Shown in pieces: positions 1 through 5,529 of a DNA stretch of 5,672 nucleotides (its first letter is position 1; every line of letters starts with the position of its first letter). The stretch covers positions 1-5,672 of the forward strand of contig CAIPGJ010000312.1 of assembly GCA_903864555.1 (NCBI GenBank), in the 5' to 3' direction. The stretch is from an uncultured Pseudomonadota bacterium. GTDB lineage: Bacteria > Pseudomonadota > Gammaproteobacteria > Burkholderiales > SG8-39. Position numbers and translations under genes: made by a program. The notes under the pieces were generated by a model, which worked only from the letters and a program-made list of their open reading frames with translations, was not told the origin of the DNA and did no database searches.

Positions 1-117
1 GCCTTGGTCCGGACAGCATGCCGCGCTGGCAGAACCTATCAGTCGCCAGCGGCACACAAAACACCTCGCCACCAGGCGCGCAGCAGGCCCCACATGCAGG
101 CTCCACGGAGAAGCACC

Positions 118-1080
118 ATGACCATTCGACCGATCGTTGCGATCACCCTGTTCTCGCTGTTGTCCGGCAGCGCCATCGCGGCCTGGCCGGAGAAGCCCAT
201 GCGCCTGGTGCTGCCCTTCCCGCCGGGTGGTGGCGCGGACATCATGGCGCGCCCCATGGCGCAGAAACTCACGGAGACGCTGGGCCAACCGGTGCTCATC
301 GACAACAAGGGCGGCGCGGGTGGCACTGTCGCCGCGGAAATGGTCGCCAAATCGCCCGCCGACGGTTACACCCTGTTCTTTGCCACCGTGGGCACCCAGG
401 CCATCAACGTCGGTCTGTATCCCAAGCTCGGTTACGACCCGGTGCGCGACTTCGCGCCCATCGCGCTCACCCACAATGCGCCGCGCATCCTCATCGTGCA
501 TCCGTCTATCCCGGCCAAGAGCGTTGCCGAACTCATCACCTACGCCAAGGCCCATCCGGGCAAGTTGAGTTTCGCCTCGGCTGGCAGCGGTGGCACCAAC
601 CATCTTTCCGGCGAGCTGTTCAAGATGATGACCGGCGTCGACATGGTGCACGTCCCCTACAAGGGCGCGGGCCCGGCGGTGGCCGACGTGCTGGCCGGCC
701 GTGTGCCGCTGACTTTCGATTCCATCCCGGTGTGGATCCCGCACATCAAGGCGGGCAAGGTGAGGGCGCTGGGCGTCACCTCGCTGCAGCGCTCGGCCAC
801 CGTGCCGGACCTGCCCACCATCTCGGAGTCCGGGCTGAAGGGCTTCGATGTGTCCAACTGGCTGGGCGTGTTCGCCCCGGCCAACACCTCGCGCGACATC
901 GTCTCCCGCCTCAATGGCGAGCTGAAGAAGATCATGGCCGACACCGAAATCCGCCGGCAGCTGGTCGAGCAGGGCGTCGAGGCCATGTACACCACGCCTG
1001 AAGCGCTGGGTGAACTGGTGCGCAAGGACATCGAGAAGTGGACCAAGCTGGTGAAGCTTTCGGGGGCGAAGCCGGACTAA
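118..1080 (+). CDS. Bug/TctC-family periplasmic solute-binding receptor (orphan)
   Basis: A 320-residue periplasmic binding protein of the Bug (Bordetella uptake gene)/TctC family, which binds small, mostly carboxylated solutes for tripartite tricarboxylate-type transport or for sensing. I chose the ATG at 118 because GGAG at 107-110 lies seven bases upstream and because it puts a signal peptide at the N-terminus: hydrophobic residues 5-20, likely cleavage after AIA (19-21), mature start AWPEKP. The frame stays open upstream to a TTG at 4, but that extension is Arg-rich and would bury the signal. Family hallmarks are visible: the ligand loop FPPGGGAD (34-41), DNKGGAGG (62-69), the second loop SAGSGGTNHL (154-163), HVPYKG (178-183), and a closing part with APANTSRDIVSRLN. 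Length is normal for the family. The ligand cannot be predicted, and no TctA/TctB membrane genes are present, as is common for Bug proteins. The gene runs convergent to the toxin-antitoxin module. Confidence 0.95.
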   Translation: MTIRPIVAITLFSLLSGSAIAAWPEKPMRLVLPFPPGGGADIMARPMAQKLTETLGQPVLIDNKGGAGGTVAAEMVAKSPADGYTLFFATVGTQAINVGLYPKLGYDPVRDFAPIALTHNAPRILIVHPSIPAKSVAELITYAKAHPGKLSFASAGSGGTNHLSGELFKMMTGVDMVHVPYKGAGPAVADVLAGRVPLTFDSIPVWIPHIKAGKVRALGVTSLQRSATVPDLPTISESGLKGFDVSNWLGVFAPANTSRDIVSRLNGELKKIMADTEIRRQLVEQGVEAMYTTPEALGELVRKDIEKWTKLVKLSGAKPD

Positions 1081-1124
1081 GAGCGCCTAACAGAACTGCC
1101 GTCACAGGCACTCTAAAGGCCGGC

Positions 1125-1145
1125 GCCGACCCATCCCGGTCCGGC
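1125..1145. terminator. Weak candidate stem-loop between convergent genes
   Basis: GCCGACC (1125-1131) can pair with GGTCCGGC (1138-1145), giving a seven-bp stem with one bulged C and a six-base loop. It lies in the 66-base gap between the stop of the first Bug gene and the stop of the toxin, where a bidirectional terminator would be expected. No T-run follows on either strand, so this is not a classic intrinsic terminator. Nothing else is apparent in the gap. Confidence 0.22.
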
Positions 1146-1146
1146 A

Positions 1147-1449
1147 TCAGTGGAAATCGTCCTCCCGCTGGTGCCGCATGGCAAGGACACTCACGATGTT
1201 TTGCGGCTCTATCTCGAAAAGAGCGACGTAGCCGCTGGAGCCAAAGTCAATGACCAGTTCCCGGAGGTAGGGATTGCCTGGTGTCGCCTTGCGGCATGAG
1301 TAAGGGGAGAAGCGTAAAAATTCCAAGCCTGTTTGGATGGCGGCAAGCGCGCGTTCCGCAGCGTCGACATCCTTGTTGAGCAGGAAGTCATAGAGCCGCA
1401 GCAGATCGTCTTCGGCTTCGGGCGTGAAGCGGATCTTGTGCTCCGGCAT
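1147..1449 (-). CDS. RelE/ParE-family toxin of a type II toxin-antitoxin pair
   Basis: A 100-residue protein with the RelE/ParE fold signature. It has an N-terminal strand and helix pair (KIRFTPEAEDDLLRLYDFL), a central SCRK..GNPYLRELVI block with R63/E64, the strand GYVALFEI (73-80), and the closing strand and tail VLAMRHQRED (88-97). Members either cleave mRNA at the ribosome (RelE) or poison DNA gyrase (ParE); the sequence alone does not separate the two. The ATG at 1449-1447 lies two bases after the antitoxin stop (TAG, 1454-1452). There is no clear Shine-Dalgarno of its own, so translation is probably coupled to the antitoxin, which keeps toxin below antitoxin. GC is about 57%, lower than the neighbouring Bug genes, suggesting acquisition by transfer. 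The family call is firm; the cellular target is not known. Confidence 0.9.
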   Translation of the reverse strand: MPEHKIRFTPEAEDDLLRLYDFLLNKDVDAAERALAAIQTGLEFLRFSPYSCRKATPGNPYLRELVIDFGSSGYVALFEIEPQNIVSVLAMRHQREDDFH

Positions 1450-1451
1450 GG

Positions 1452-1721
1452 CTAGCCGGAGCGTTTGCGTGCCACGGCCAGCTTGCGTTGCAGTTTGGCC
1501 ACGACCTTGTCGGCCGGGACATACTGACCGGTCTGGCGTGCCCGGGCGGAACTGGCCAGGCCACGCGCGACGAAGGCCTGCTGTGCCTCCCGAAGTTCGA
1601 TACTTCGCGTCACGGCATCAAGGACAAAGCCGGACAAGGTTTCCCCTTCCTCCAGCAGGGCTTCGGCTTTTCGGCGCAGCTCCGGGGTTACACGGAGCGG
1701 AGGGATGGTCGTCGATTTCAC
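1452..1721 (-). CDS. Ribbon-helix-helix-type antitoxin, partner of the RelE/ParE toxin
   Basis: An 89-residue antitoxin. The N-terminal part (residues about 4-46: TTIPPLRVTPELRRKAEALLEEGETLSGFVLDAV in short) has the strand-helix-helix look of a ribbon-helix-helix DNA-binding domain. The C-terminal part (about 50-85, with ARGLASSARARQTGQYV and a Lys/Arg-rich helix) would wrap and neutralise the toxin. It resembles the antitoxins annotated as YlcI/YnfO-like or YacA-like that accompany this toxin type in Proteobacteria. I chose the GTG at 1721-1719 because AGGAGG (1731-1726) is four bases upstream. The in-frame ATG at 1751 would add ten Cys-containing residues, has no ribosome-binding site, and abuts the predicted -10 box. 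The protein probably represses its own promoter, as is usual for the family. The exact family name is less certain than the antitoxin role. Confidence 0.87.
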   Translation of the reverse strand: MKSTTIPPLRVTPELRRKAEALLEEGETLSGFVLDAVTRSIELREAQQAFVARGLASSARARQTGQYVPADKVVAKLQRKLAVARKRSG

Positions 1722-1725
1722 GCAG

Positions 1726-1731
1726 CCTCCT
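1726..1731 (-). promoter_or_regulatory. Shine-Dalgarno that fixes the antitoxin GTG start
   Basis: On the minus strand AGGAGG lies four bases before GTG at 1721-1719. It is the only strong ribosome-binding sequence near the start of this frame, so it favours the shorter, GTG-initiated product over the upstream ATG at 1751. Confidence 0.75.
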
Positions 1732-1749
1732 GCATTGCATTTGCGATTC

Positions 1750-1778
1750 ATTGTACAGAATTTGCCTGGTCATGAAAG
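1750..1778 (-). promoter_or_regulatory. Predicted promoter of the toxin-antitoxin operon
   Basis: On the minus strand TACAAT (1755-1750) is a five-of-six match to a sigma-70 -10 box. CTTTCA (1778-1773) is a weak -35 (three of six) at a 17-base spacing. Transcription would begin near 1743, leaving a leader of about 20 bases that contains the AGGAGG. The -10 overlaps a TGTACA palindrome flanked by ATTC and GAAT, a possible operator for autorepression by the antitoxin. This is sequence inspection only. Confidence 0.5.
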
Positions 1779-1890
1779 TCGCTGATCGGGCACCCGCAAG
1801 CGTCTCACGCCGGGCAGGACTGGTTAAACTGGCTTTCCGGACCGCCATAACGCAAAACAACAGGCGCTTGGGGCAACAATGACCAACACC

Positions 1891-1897
1891 AAGGAGG
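1891..1897 (+). promoter_or_regulatory. Shine-Dalgarno that decides the start of the second Bug gene
   Basis: AAGGAGG is a near-perfect ribosome-binding sequence. It lies five bases before the ATG at 1903 and only two before the ATG at 1900. It lies inside any product started at the ATG at 1879, which has no such site in front of it. This makes 1903 the most likely start. Confidence 0.75.
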
Positions 1898-1902
1898 CAA
1901 TG

Positions 1903-2886
1903 ATGGCAGCAGGAAAGAGGGTGCATTTCGGAGTGGCGGCGCTGACACTCGCCGCGGTGCAGATGGCTTGTGTGGCGGATGCCGTGGCGCAAGCCTGGCC
2001 GGCGCGACCGGTGCGCATCATCGTGCCCTATGGCGCCGGCGGCGGAACGGACGTGCTGGTGCGCTTGATCGGCAACAAGTTCGTCGAATCCACCGGACAG
2101 ACGTTCATTCTGGATAATCGTCCGGGTGCGGCCGGCAATCTGGCTTCTGAAGTGGTGGCCAAATCTAGGCCGGATGGCTACACGGCGCTCTTTCCAAGCG
2201 CATCCTTTGCCATCAATGCCACCGCCTACAAGACCAGCAGCTTTGACACACTCAAGGACTTCCAGCCCATCAGCTGGGTGCTGTCCTCTCCACTGGTGCT
2301 GTGCGTGCATCCTTCGGTGCCGGCACGCACGGTGCAGGAGCTGGTGGCCCTGGCCAAGGCCAAGAAGGGTTCCTTGAATGGCGCCTCGGCCGGGAACGGC
2401 GCGCTTGGACACCTGTCCCTCGAAATGTTCAAGCAGCTCACCGGTGTCGATGTGCTGCATGTGCCCTACAAGGGCGGGGCGCCCGCCATCAATGCGCTGG
2501 TGGCCGGTGAGGTCAGCCTGTTCTTTGCCAGTGCGCTCACCTCCAAGCCCCACGTCGACAGCGGCAGGGTGCGCGCCCTGGCGGTGACCACCGCCAAGCG
2601 CTCGGCCATCCTGCCCGATCTGCCCACGCTGGGGTCGATCTACCCGGGATTCGAGCTGGATCAGTGGTATGCGCTGCTGTACCCGGCAGGCGTGCCCGCC
2701 GATATCGTCAGCAGGATGAATGGCGAGATCGTCAAGGCCCTGGGCGCGCCCGATGTGCGTGCCTTCCTGGAAAAGCAGGGGGTCGACCCGGTGGGCAGCA
2801 CGCCCGACGAGCTGGGTGCTTACCTGCGCAGCGAGGTGGACAAGTACGCCAGGCTGATCAAGGCGGGCAACATCAAGTTTGAATAA
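1903..2886 (+). CDS. Bug/TctC-family periplasmic solute-binding receptor, second copy
   Basis: A 327-residue Bug/TctC-family receptor, paralogous to the one at 118-1080 but clearly diverged. The signal peptide has an early Lys-Arg (5-6), a hydrophobic core (about 9-24) and likely cleavage after AQA (29-31), giving the mature start WPARPVRI. C23 is not in a lipobox, so it is probably a soluble periplasmic protein. Ligand-binding hallmarks are PYGAGGGTD (42-50), DNRPGAAGN (71-79), SAGNGALGHL (162-171) and HVPYKG (187-192 region). The start at 1903 is set by AAGGAGG at 1891-1897; a start at 1879 would add eight residues. It is followed, 82 bases on, by the PrpD-like gene in the same direction, so its ligand may be the substrate or a relative of the substrate of that enzyme (inference). 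The 150 or so bases upstream hold the leftward toxin-antitoxin promoter and only weak -10-like hexamers (TAAACT near 1825, CATAAC near 1846) for rightward transcription. Confidence 0.95.
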   Translation: MAAGKRVHFGVAALTLAAVQMACVADAVAQAWPARPVRIIVPYGAGGGTDVLVRLIGNKFVESTGQTFILDNRPGAAGNLASEVVAKSRPDGYTALFPSASFAINATAYKTSSFDTLKDFQPISWVLSSPLVLCVHPSVPARTVQELVALAKAKKGSLNGASAGNGALGHLSLEMFKQLTGVDVLHVPYKGGAPAINALVAGEVSLFFASALTSKPHVDSGRVRALAVTTAKRSAILPDLPTLGSIYPGFELDQWYALLYPAGVPADIVSRMNGEIVKALGAPDVRAFLEKQGVDPVGSTPDELGAYLRSEVDKYARLIKAGNIKFE

Positions 2887-2937
2887 CCGGGCCGATCCAT
2901 CCAGGCAGAACCATCGCGGTAGAACATTCACGGCCGA

Positions 2938-2956
2938 ACGACAGCACGACAGCACG
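2938..2956 (+). repeat. Short tandem repeat (8-base unit CGACAGCA) before the PrpD-like gene
   Basis: The unit CGACAGCA occurs a little over twice in perfect tandem and runs directly into the GGGGAGG ribosome-binding sequence. It lies in the 82-base gap between the second Bug gene and the PrpD-like gene, outside both reading frames. No role can be assigned. Confidence 0.6.
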
Positions 2957-2962
2957 GGGAGG
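2956..2962 (+). promoter_or_regulatory. Shine-Dalgarno that decides the start of the PrpD-like gene
   Basis: GGGGAGG lies six bases before the ATG at 2969. The same frame is open from an ATG at 2879 that overlaps the end of the second Bug gene, but the extra 30 residues are Arg-rich and unlike the family's N-terminus, so 2969 is preferred. Confidence 0.8.
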
Positions 2963-2968
2963 ACAATC

Positions 2969-4402
2969 ATGGCAGGGCAAGCGGCTGCGGCACTGAAACC
3001 GGACCAGGAACTGGTCGACATCGCAGCTTATCTTTGTGACTACGAGGTGGATAATCCGGCGGCCGTTGCTTGTGCGCGGCGCTGCTTCATCGACACCCTG
3101 GCTTGCCTGCTGGAGGCGCTGGCCTACCCGGATTGCACCCGCCACATGGGCCCGGTGGTGCCGGGGGCCACACTGACCGGCGGCGCCCGCGTGCCGGGCA
3201 CCCCGTATGAGCTTGATCCGGTGACGGCCACCTTCAACATCGGCATTGCGCTGCGCTGGCTGGACATGAGCGACGGCTTTGTCGCCGTGCAGGGCAGCCA
3301 TCCTTCCGACAACCTCGCCGGCATCCTGGCTACCGCCGACTACCTCAGCCGCCAGCGCATCGCCGCCGGCAAGCCGCCGCTGGTGGTGGCAGACGTGCTG
3401 CGCGCCCTGGTCAAGGCCTACGAAATCCAGGGCGGCCTGAGCCTGGCAAACAACTTCAATGCCAGCAGCCTCGATCACGTCATCCTCACCAAGGTGGCCA
3501 CGGCAGGCGGCGTGGCGCGCATGCTGGGCGGTGGTTTCGAGGCAGTATTGAGCGCCGTGTCCAATGCCTGGATGGACCCGGGCCTGCGCATCCACCGCCA
3601 GGATCCGGGCACCGGCCCGAGGAAGGGCTGGGCGGCGGCGGATGCATCCACCCACGGCGTGCGCCTGGCCATCATGGCGGTGAAGGGCGAGCCGGCCTAC
3701 CCGCAGGTGCTGTCGGCGAATAAGTGGGGCTTCTATGATGTCTACCGCAAGGGCCGGCCCTTCGAGTTCCAGCGTCCCTATGGCGACTATGTCATCCAGA
3801 ATGCCATCCTCAAGTTTGTCGCCGCCTGCATGCATGCCCAGACGGCCGTCGAGTGCGCGCTCATCCTGCATCCGCAGGTGCGCGACCGGCTGCATGACAT
3901 TGAACGCATCGAGATTTTCTGCCACCAGGCCTCGATGGAGCTGATCGACAAGTCCGGCCCCTTGCGCCATGCCGCCGATCGCGACCACTGCGTGCAGTAC
4001 ATCGTGGCCGTCGGCCTGATCTTCGGGCGCATGGCGCCGGCTGACTACGAGGACGCTCTGGCCGCCGACCCGCGCATCGATGCCTTGCGCGCGACCATGA
4101 CGGCGGCGGAGGATCCCGCCTTCACCGCCGGCTACAACGATCCGGCACGCCGCTCCAGCCCCAATGGCGTGCAGGTCTTCTTCAGGGACGGGAGCACCAC
4201 CGGCCGCGTCGATGTCGAATACCCCGCGGGCCATCCGAAGCGGCGCGAGGAGACCCAGGCGCTGTTCCGGCGCAAGTTCGTCGATGCCGTGGGGCGGCGC
4301 TTTGCCGGTGAGCAGGCCGGCCGGATACTGGCCGCCTGTGAGGATGCCCAGGTCCTCGATGCCCTGCCGGTGAACGAGTTCATGGCGCTGTTCTGCGCCT
4401 GA
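2969..4402 (+). CDS. MmgE/PrpD-family protein, 2-methylcitrate dehydratase-like paralog
   Basis: A 477-residue cytoplasmic protein collinear from end to end with PrpD, which dehydrates 2-methylcitrate to 2-methyl-cis-aconitate in propionate breakdown. Shared blocks include LDTLACLLEAL-type text at 41-51, GARVPGTPYELDPV (72-85), FNIGIALRWLD (89-99), HPSDNLAGILATADYLSR (111-128), the LDHV histidine (H170), RKGWAAADA (218-226 with K219), WGFYDV (253-258), FQRPYG (267-272), ADRDHCVQY (336-344) and the C-terminal PVNEF. Length matches PrpD (about 480). Odd points, by eye against remembered E. coli PrpD: the loop DTWLAAEWGHPSDN reads DGFVAVQGSHPSDN here, so the usual Thr is Gly103, Glu is Gln108 and Trp is Gly109; RHAPNTGTRK reads RQDPGTGPRK; and FPAEFH is changed and shortened to VAACMH (284-289). 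D99, H111, H170, K219 and K282 remain. It is therefore probably a family lyase or isomerase with another substrate. No prpB or prpC is nearby; the neighbours are a Bug receptor and a PAL-like lyase. Family very sure, reaction not. Confidence 0.9.
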   Translation: MAGQAAAALKPDQELVDIAAYLCDYEVDNPAAVACARRCFIDTLACLLEALAYPDCTRHMGPVVPGATLTGGARVPGTPYELDPVTATFNIGIALRWLDMSDGFVAVQGSHPSDNLAGILATADYLSRQRIAAGKPPLVVADVLRALVKAYEIQGGLSLANNFNASSLDHVILTKVATAGGVARMLGGGFEAVLSAVSNAWMDPGLRIHRQDPGTGPRKGWAAADASTHGVRLAIMAVKGEPAYPQVLSANKWGFYDVYRKGRPFEFQRPYGDYVIQNAILKFVAACMHAQTAVECALILHPQVRDRLHDIERIEIFCHQASMELIDKSGPLRHAADRDHCVQYIVAVGLIFGRMAPADYEDALAADPRIDALRATMTAAEDPAFTAGYNDPARRSSPNGVQVFFRDGSTTGRVDVEYPAGHPKRREETQALFRRKFVDAVGRRFAGEQAGRILAACEDAQVLDALPVNEFMALFCA

Positions 4403-4470
4403 GTATCGTGATAATAATTACAGTGTTAATCTAATTTTATAAACAGGTATTGTATGTAAATGATCATAAT
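4403..4470 (+). promoter_or_regulatory. AT-rich intergenic patch, probable promoter region of the PAL-like gene
   Basis: Immediately after the PrpD-like stop the composition switches abruptly from GC-rich to strongly AT-rich for about 70 bases. Several -10-like hexamers occur: GATAAT (4410-4415), TATAAA (4438-4443) and CATAAT (4465-4470). None has a convincing -35 at 16-18 bases, so the start point cannot be fixed. ATGATCAT (4460-4467) is a perfect eight-base palindrome that could be an operator. No hairpin with a T-run is seen, so read-through from the upstream gene remains possible. Confidence 0.42.
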
Positions 4471-4491
4471 GTCGTGACCCCTGCATGGGCA

Positions 4492-4535
4492 TCGCGGCAC
4501 TTCCTGGCGCTGAACGACGGGGTCAGCTGCCGCGA
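4492..4535 (+). other. Nested stem-loop in the leader of the PAL-like gene
   Basis: The 13-base 3' arm TCAGCTGCCGCGA (4523-4535) is fully complementary to two 5' segments, GCTGA (4509-4513) and TCGCGGCA (4492-4499). This gives a five-bp upper stem with a nine-base loop and an eight-bp lower stem, separated only by a nine-base bulge on the 5' side. A competing seven-bp helix joins TGACCCC (4475-4481) with GGGGTCA (4519-4525). TGCCGC (4528-4533) can also pair with GCGGCA (4609-4614), which includes the first base of the start codon. It matches no RNA family that I recognise. Confidence 0.4.
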
Positions 4536-4540
4536 AGCAT

Positions 4541-4592
4541 GGGACCAGGTCTCGACCAGGGACCAGGACCCGACCAGATCAGGCCCCGACAC
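4541..4592 (+). repeat. Degenerate tandem repeat, about 18 bases, just upstream of the PAL-like gene
   Basis: Units at 4541-4558 (GGGACCAGGTCTCGACCA) and 4559-4576 (GGGACCAGGACCCGACCA) abut and match at 16 of 18 bases. A third, weaker copy (GATCAGGCCCCGACAC, 4577-4592) matches 12 of the last 16 bases. The array ends ten bases before the AGGAG ribosome-binding sequence, in a stretch with no supported gene. Confidence 0.7.
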
Positions 4593-4613
4593 AATCTGCA
4601 CAGGAGCAGCGGC

Positions 4614-5528
4614 ATGGCCAAAACAGTGGGCAGCGGTGCATACACCTACGAGGTGCTGGAGGACTGGCAGCAACTGCCCGAAGGCTGGCGCGCGCCGATG
4701 TCCTCGGTCACCGTGGACTCGCAGGGGCGGGTCTATGGTTTTTGCCGCGGCGAGCATCCGGTCATCGTGTTCGACAGGGATGGCCGTTTCCTCGGTTCCT
4801 GGGGCGAGGGCCTCTTCGCCATGCCGCATGACATCCATGCCGATCACCAGGACAACATCTGGATCATCGACCGGGACTATAGCCAGATCTTCAAGTTCAC
4901 CCCGGAGGGCCGGCTGCTCATGACCATCGGTGAACGGGGGCGCTATTCGGACACCGGCGTCGGCCCGGGCATCCAGTCCACGGGTTACAAGCACGTGAAA
5001 CAACCGGGCGGCCCGTTCAACCTGCCCACCGGCCTCGATGTCAGCGAGTCGGGCGAGATATTCATCGCCGACGGCTATGCCAACTGCCAGGTGCACCGCT
5101 TTTCGGCCGACGGCAGGCATCTCGCCTCCTGGGGGCAGCCCGGCAGCGGTCCGGGCGAGTTCGTGCTGCCGCACGACGTGTGGCTGGACAGCCGCGGGCG
5201 CGTGCTGGTCGCCGATCGCGAGAATGACCGCATCCAACTGTTCACCCAGGCCGGAGAATTCATCGGCATATGGCCGACCCCGCTGATCGGCGTGGCCGCC
5301 ATCTGGGTCGATGCCCAAGGCTATGTCTATGTGCCCGAACACAACAGCGGCCAGTTCAGCGTGCTTAACCTGGACGGTGAGCGCCTGGCACGCTGGGGTT
5401 CGCCCAAGTGCCGCAGCTGCCACGATGTGAGCGGCGATGCCGAGGGCAATGTCTATTTCGTGCAGCCCCTGGACAACGAGGGCAGCAAGGGGCGGCGTAT
5501 CGTCAAGTATGCGCGCACGGGGAGCTGA
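4614..5528 (+). CDS. NHL-repeat beta-propeller protein, peptidyl-alpha-hydroxyglycine alpha-amidating lyase (PAL)-like
   Basis: A 304-residue protein built of NHL repeats, as in a six-bladed propeller. Blades are recognisable at about 28-64, 68-106, 136-174, 182-222, 224-262 and 267-300. By eye it follows the catalytic core of animal PAL, the zinc lyase that splits peptidyl-alpha-hydroxyglycine into an amidated peptide and glyoxylate. The counterparts are R45 in CRGEH, metal-ligand histidines H72 (MPHD), H187 (LPHD) and H270 with D271 (CHD), Y155 in DGYANCQ, and R202 in ADRENDRIQ. The full catalytic set is therefore kept. No signal peptide or membrane segment is seen, so it is probably cytoplasmic and the substrate may not be a peptide. 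The ATG at 4614 has AGGAG (4602-4606) seven bases upstream; the frame is open from 4485, but that part covers leader repeats. C266-R-S-C269-H270 forms a CXXCH pattern overlapping the metal ligand. The stop is one base before the TTG of the next frame. Confidence 0.87.
   Translation: MAKTVGSGAYTYEVLEDWQQLPEGWRAPMSSVTVDSQGRVYGFCRGEHPVIVFDRDGRFLGSWGEGLFAMPHDIHADHQDNIWIIDRDYSQIFKFTPEGRLLMTIGERGRYSDTGVGPGIQSTGYKHVKQPGGPFNLPTGLDVSESGEIFIADGYANCQVHRFSADGRHLASWGQPGSGPGEFVLPHDVWLDSRGRVLVADRENDRIQLFTQAGEFIGIWPTPLIGVAAIWVDAQGYVYVPEHNSGQFSVLNLDGERLARWGSPKCRSCHDVSGDAEGNVYFVQPLDNEGSKGRRIVKYARTGS
5519..5524 (+). promoter_or_regulatory. Shine-Dalgarno inside the end of the PAL-like gene, serving the next frame
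   Basis: GGGGAG lies five bases before TTG at 5530 and within the last codons of the PAL-like gene, an arrangement typical of translational coupling. It is the main evidence for a gene starting at 5530 rather than at the in-frame ATG at 5554, which has no good site upstream. Confidence 0.45.
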
Positions 5529-5529
5529 C

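Noticed and set aside
4..117. N-terminal extension of the first Bug receptor from a TTG at 4
   Set aside because: The extra 38 residues are Arg-rich and unlike the family, they would bury the signal peptide, and the ATG at 118 has a properly spaced GGAG.
1424..1882. Plus-strand frames overlapping the toxin-antitoxin genes
   Set aside because: They have no ribosome-binding site or recognisable family, and the minus strand carries a clear toxin-antitoxin pair.
1618..3021. Long minus-strand open frame across the second Bug gene
   Set aside because: It is antisense to a well-supported gene and the antitoxin promoter, its product matches no family, and GC-rich codon use on the plus strand explains the lack of stops.
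2873..4234. Long minus-strand open frame antisense to the PrpD-like gene
   Set aside because: The product is a His/Ala/Gly-rich mirror translation typical of antisense frames in GC-rich genes, while the plus strand is unambiguously PrpD-like.
4485..4613. Upstream ATG extension of the PAL-like protein
   Set aside because: No ribosome-binding sequence precedes 4485, and the added residues translate the leader hairpin and tandem repeats rather than family sequence.
5409..5423. Cytochrome c identity for the PAL-like protein, based on CXXCH
   Set aside because: There is no export signal, no other cytochrome c features, and the His is accounted for as a PAL metal ligand.
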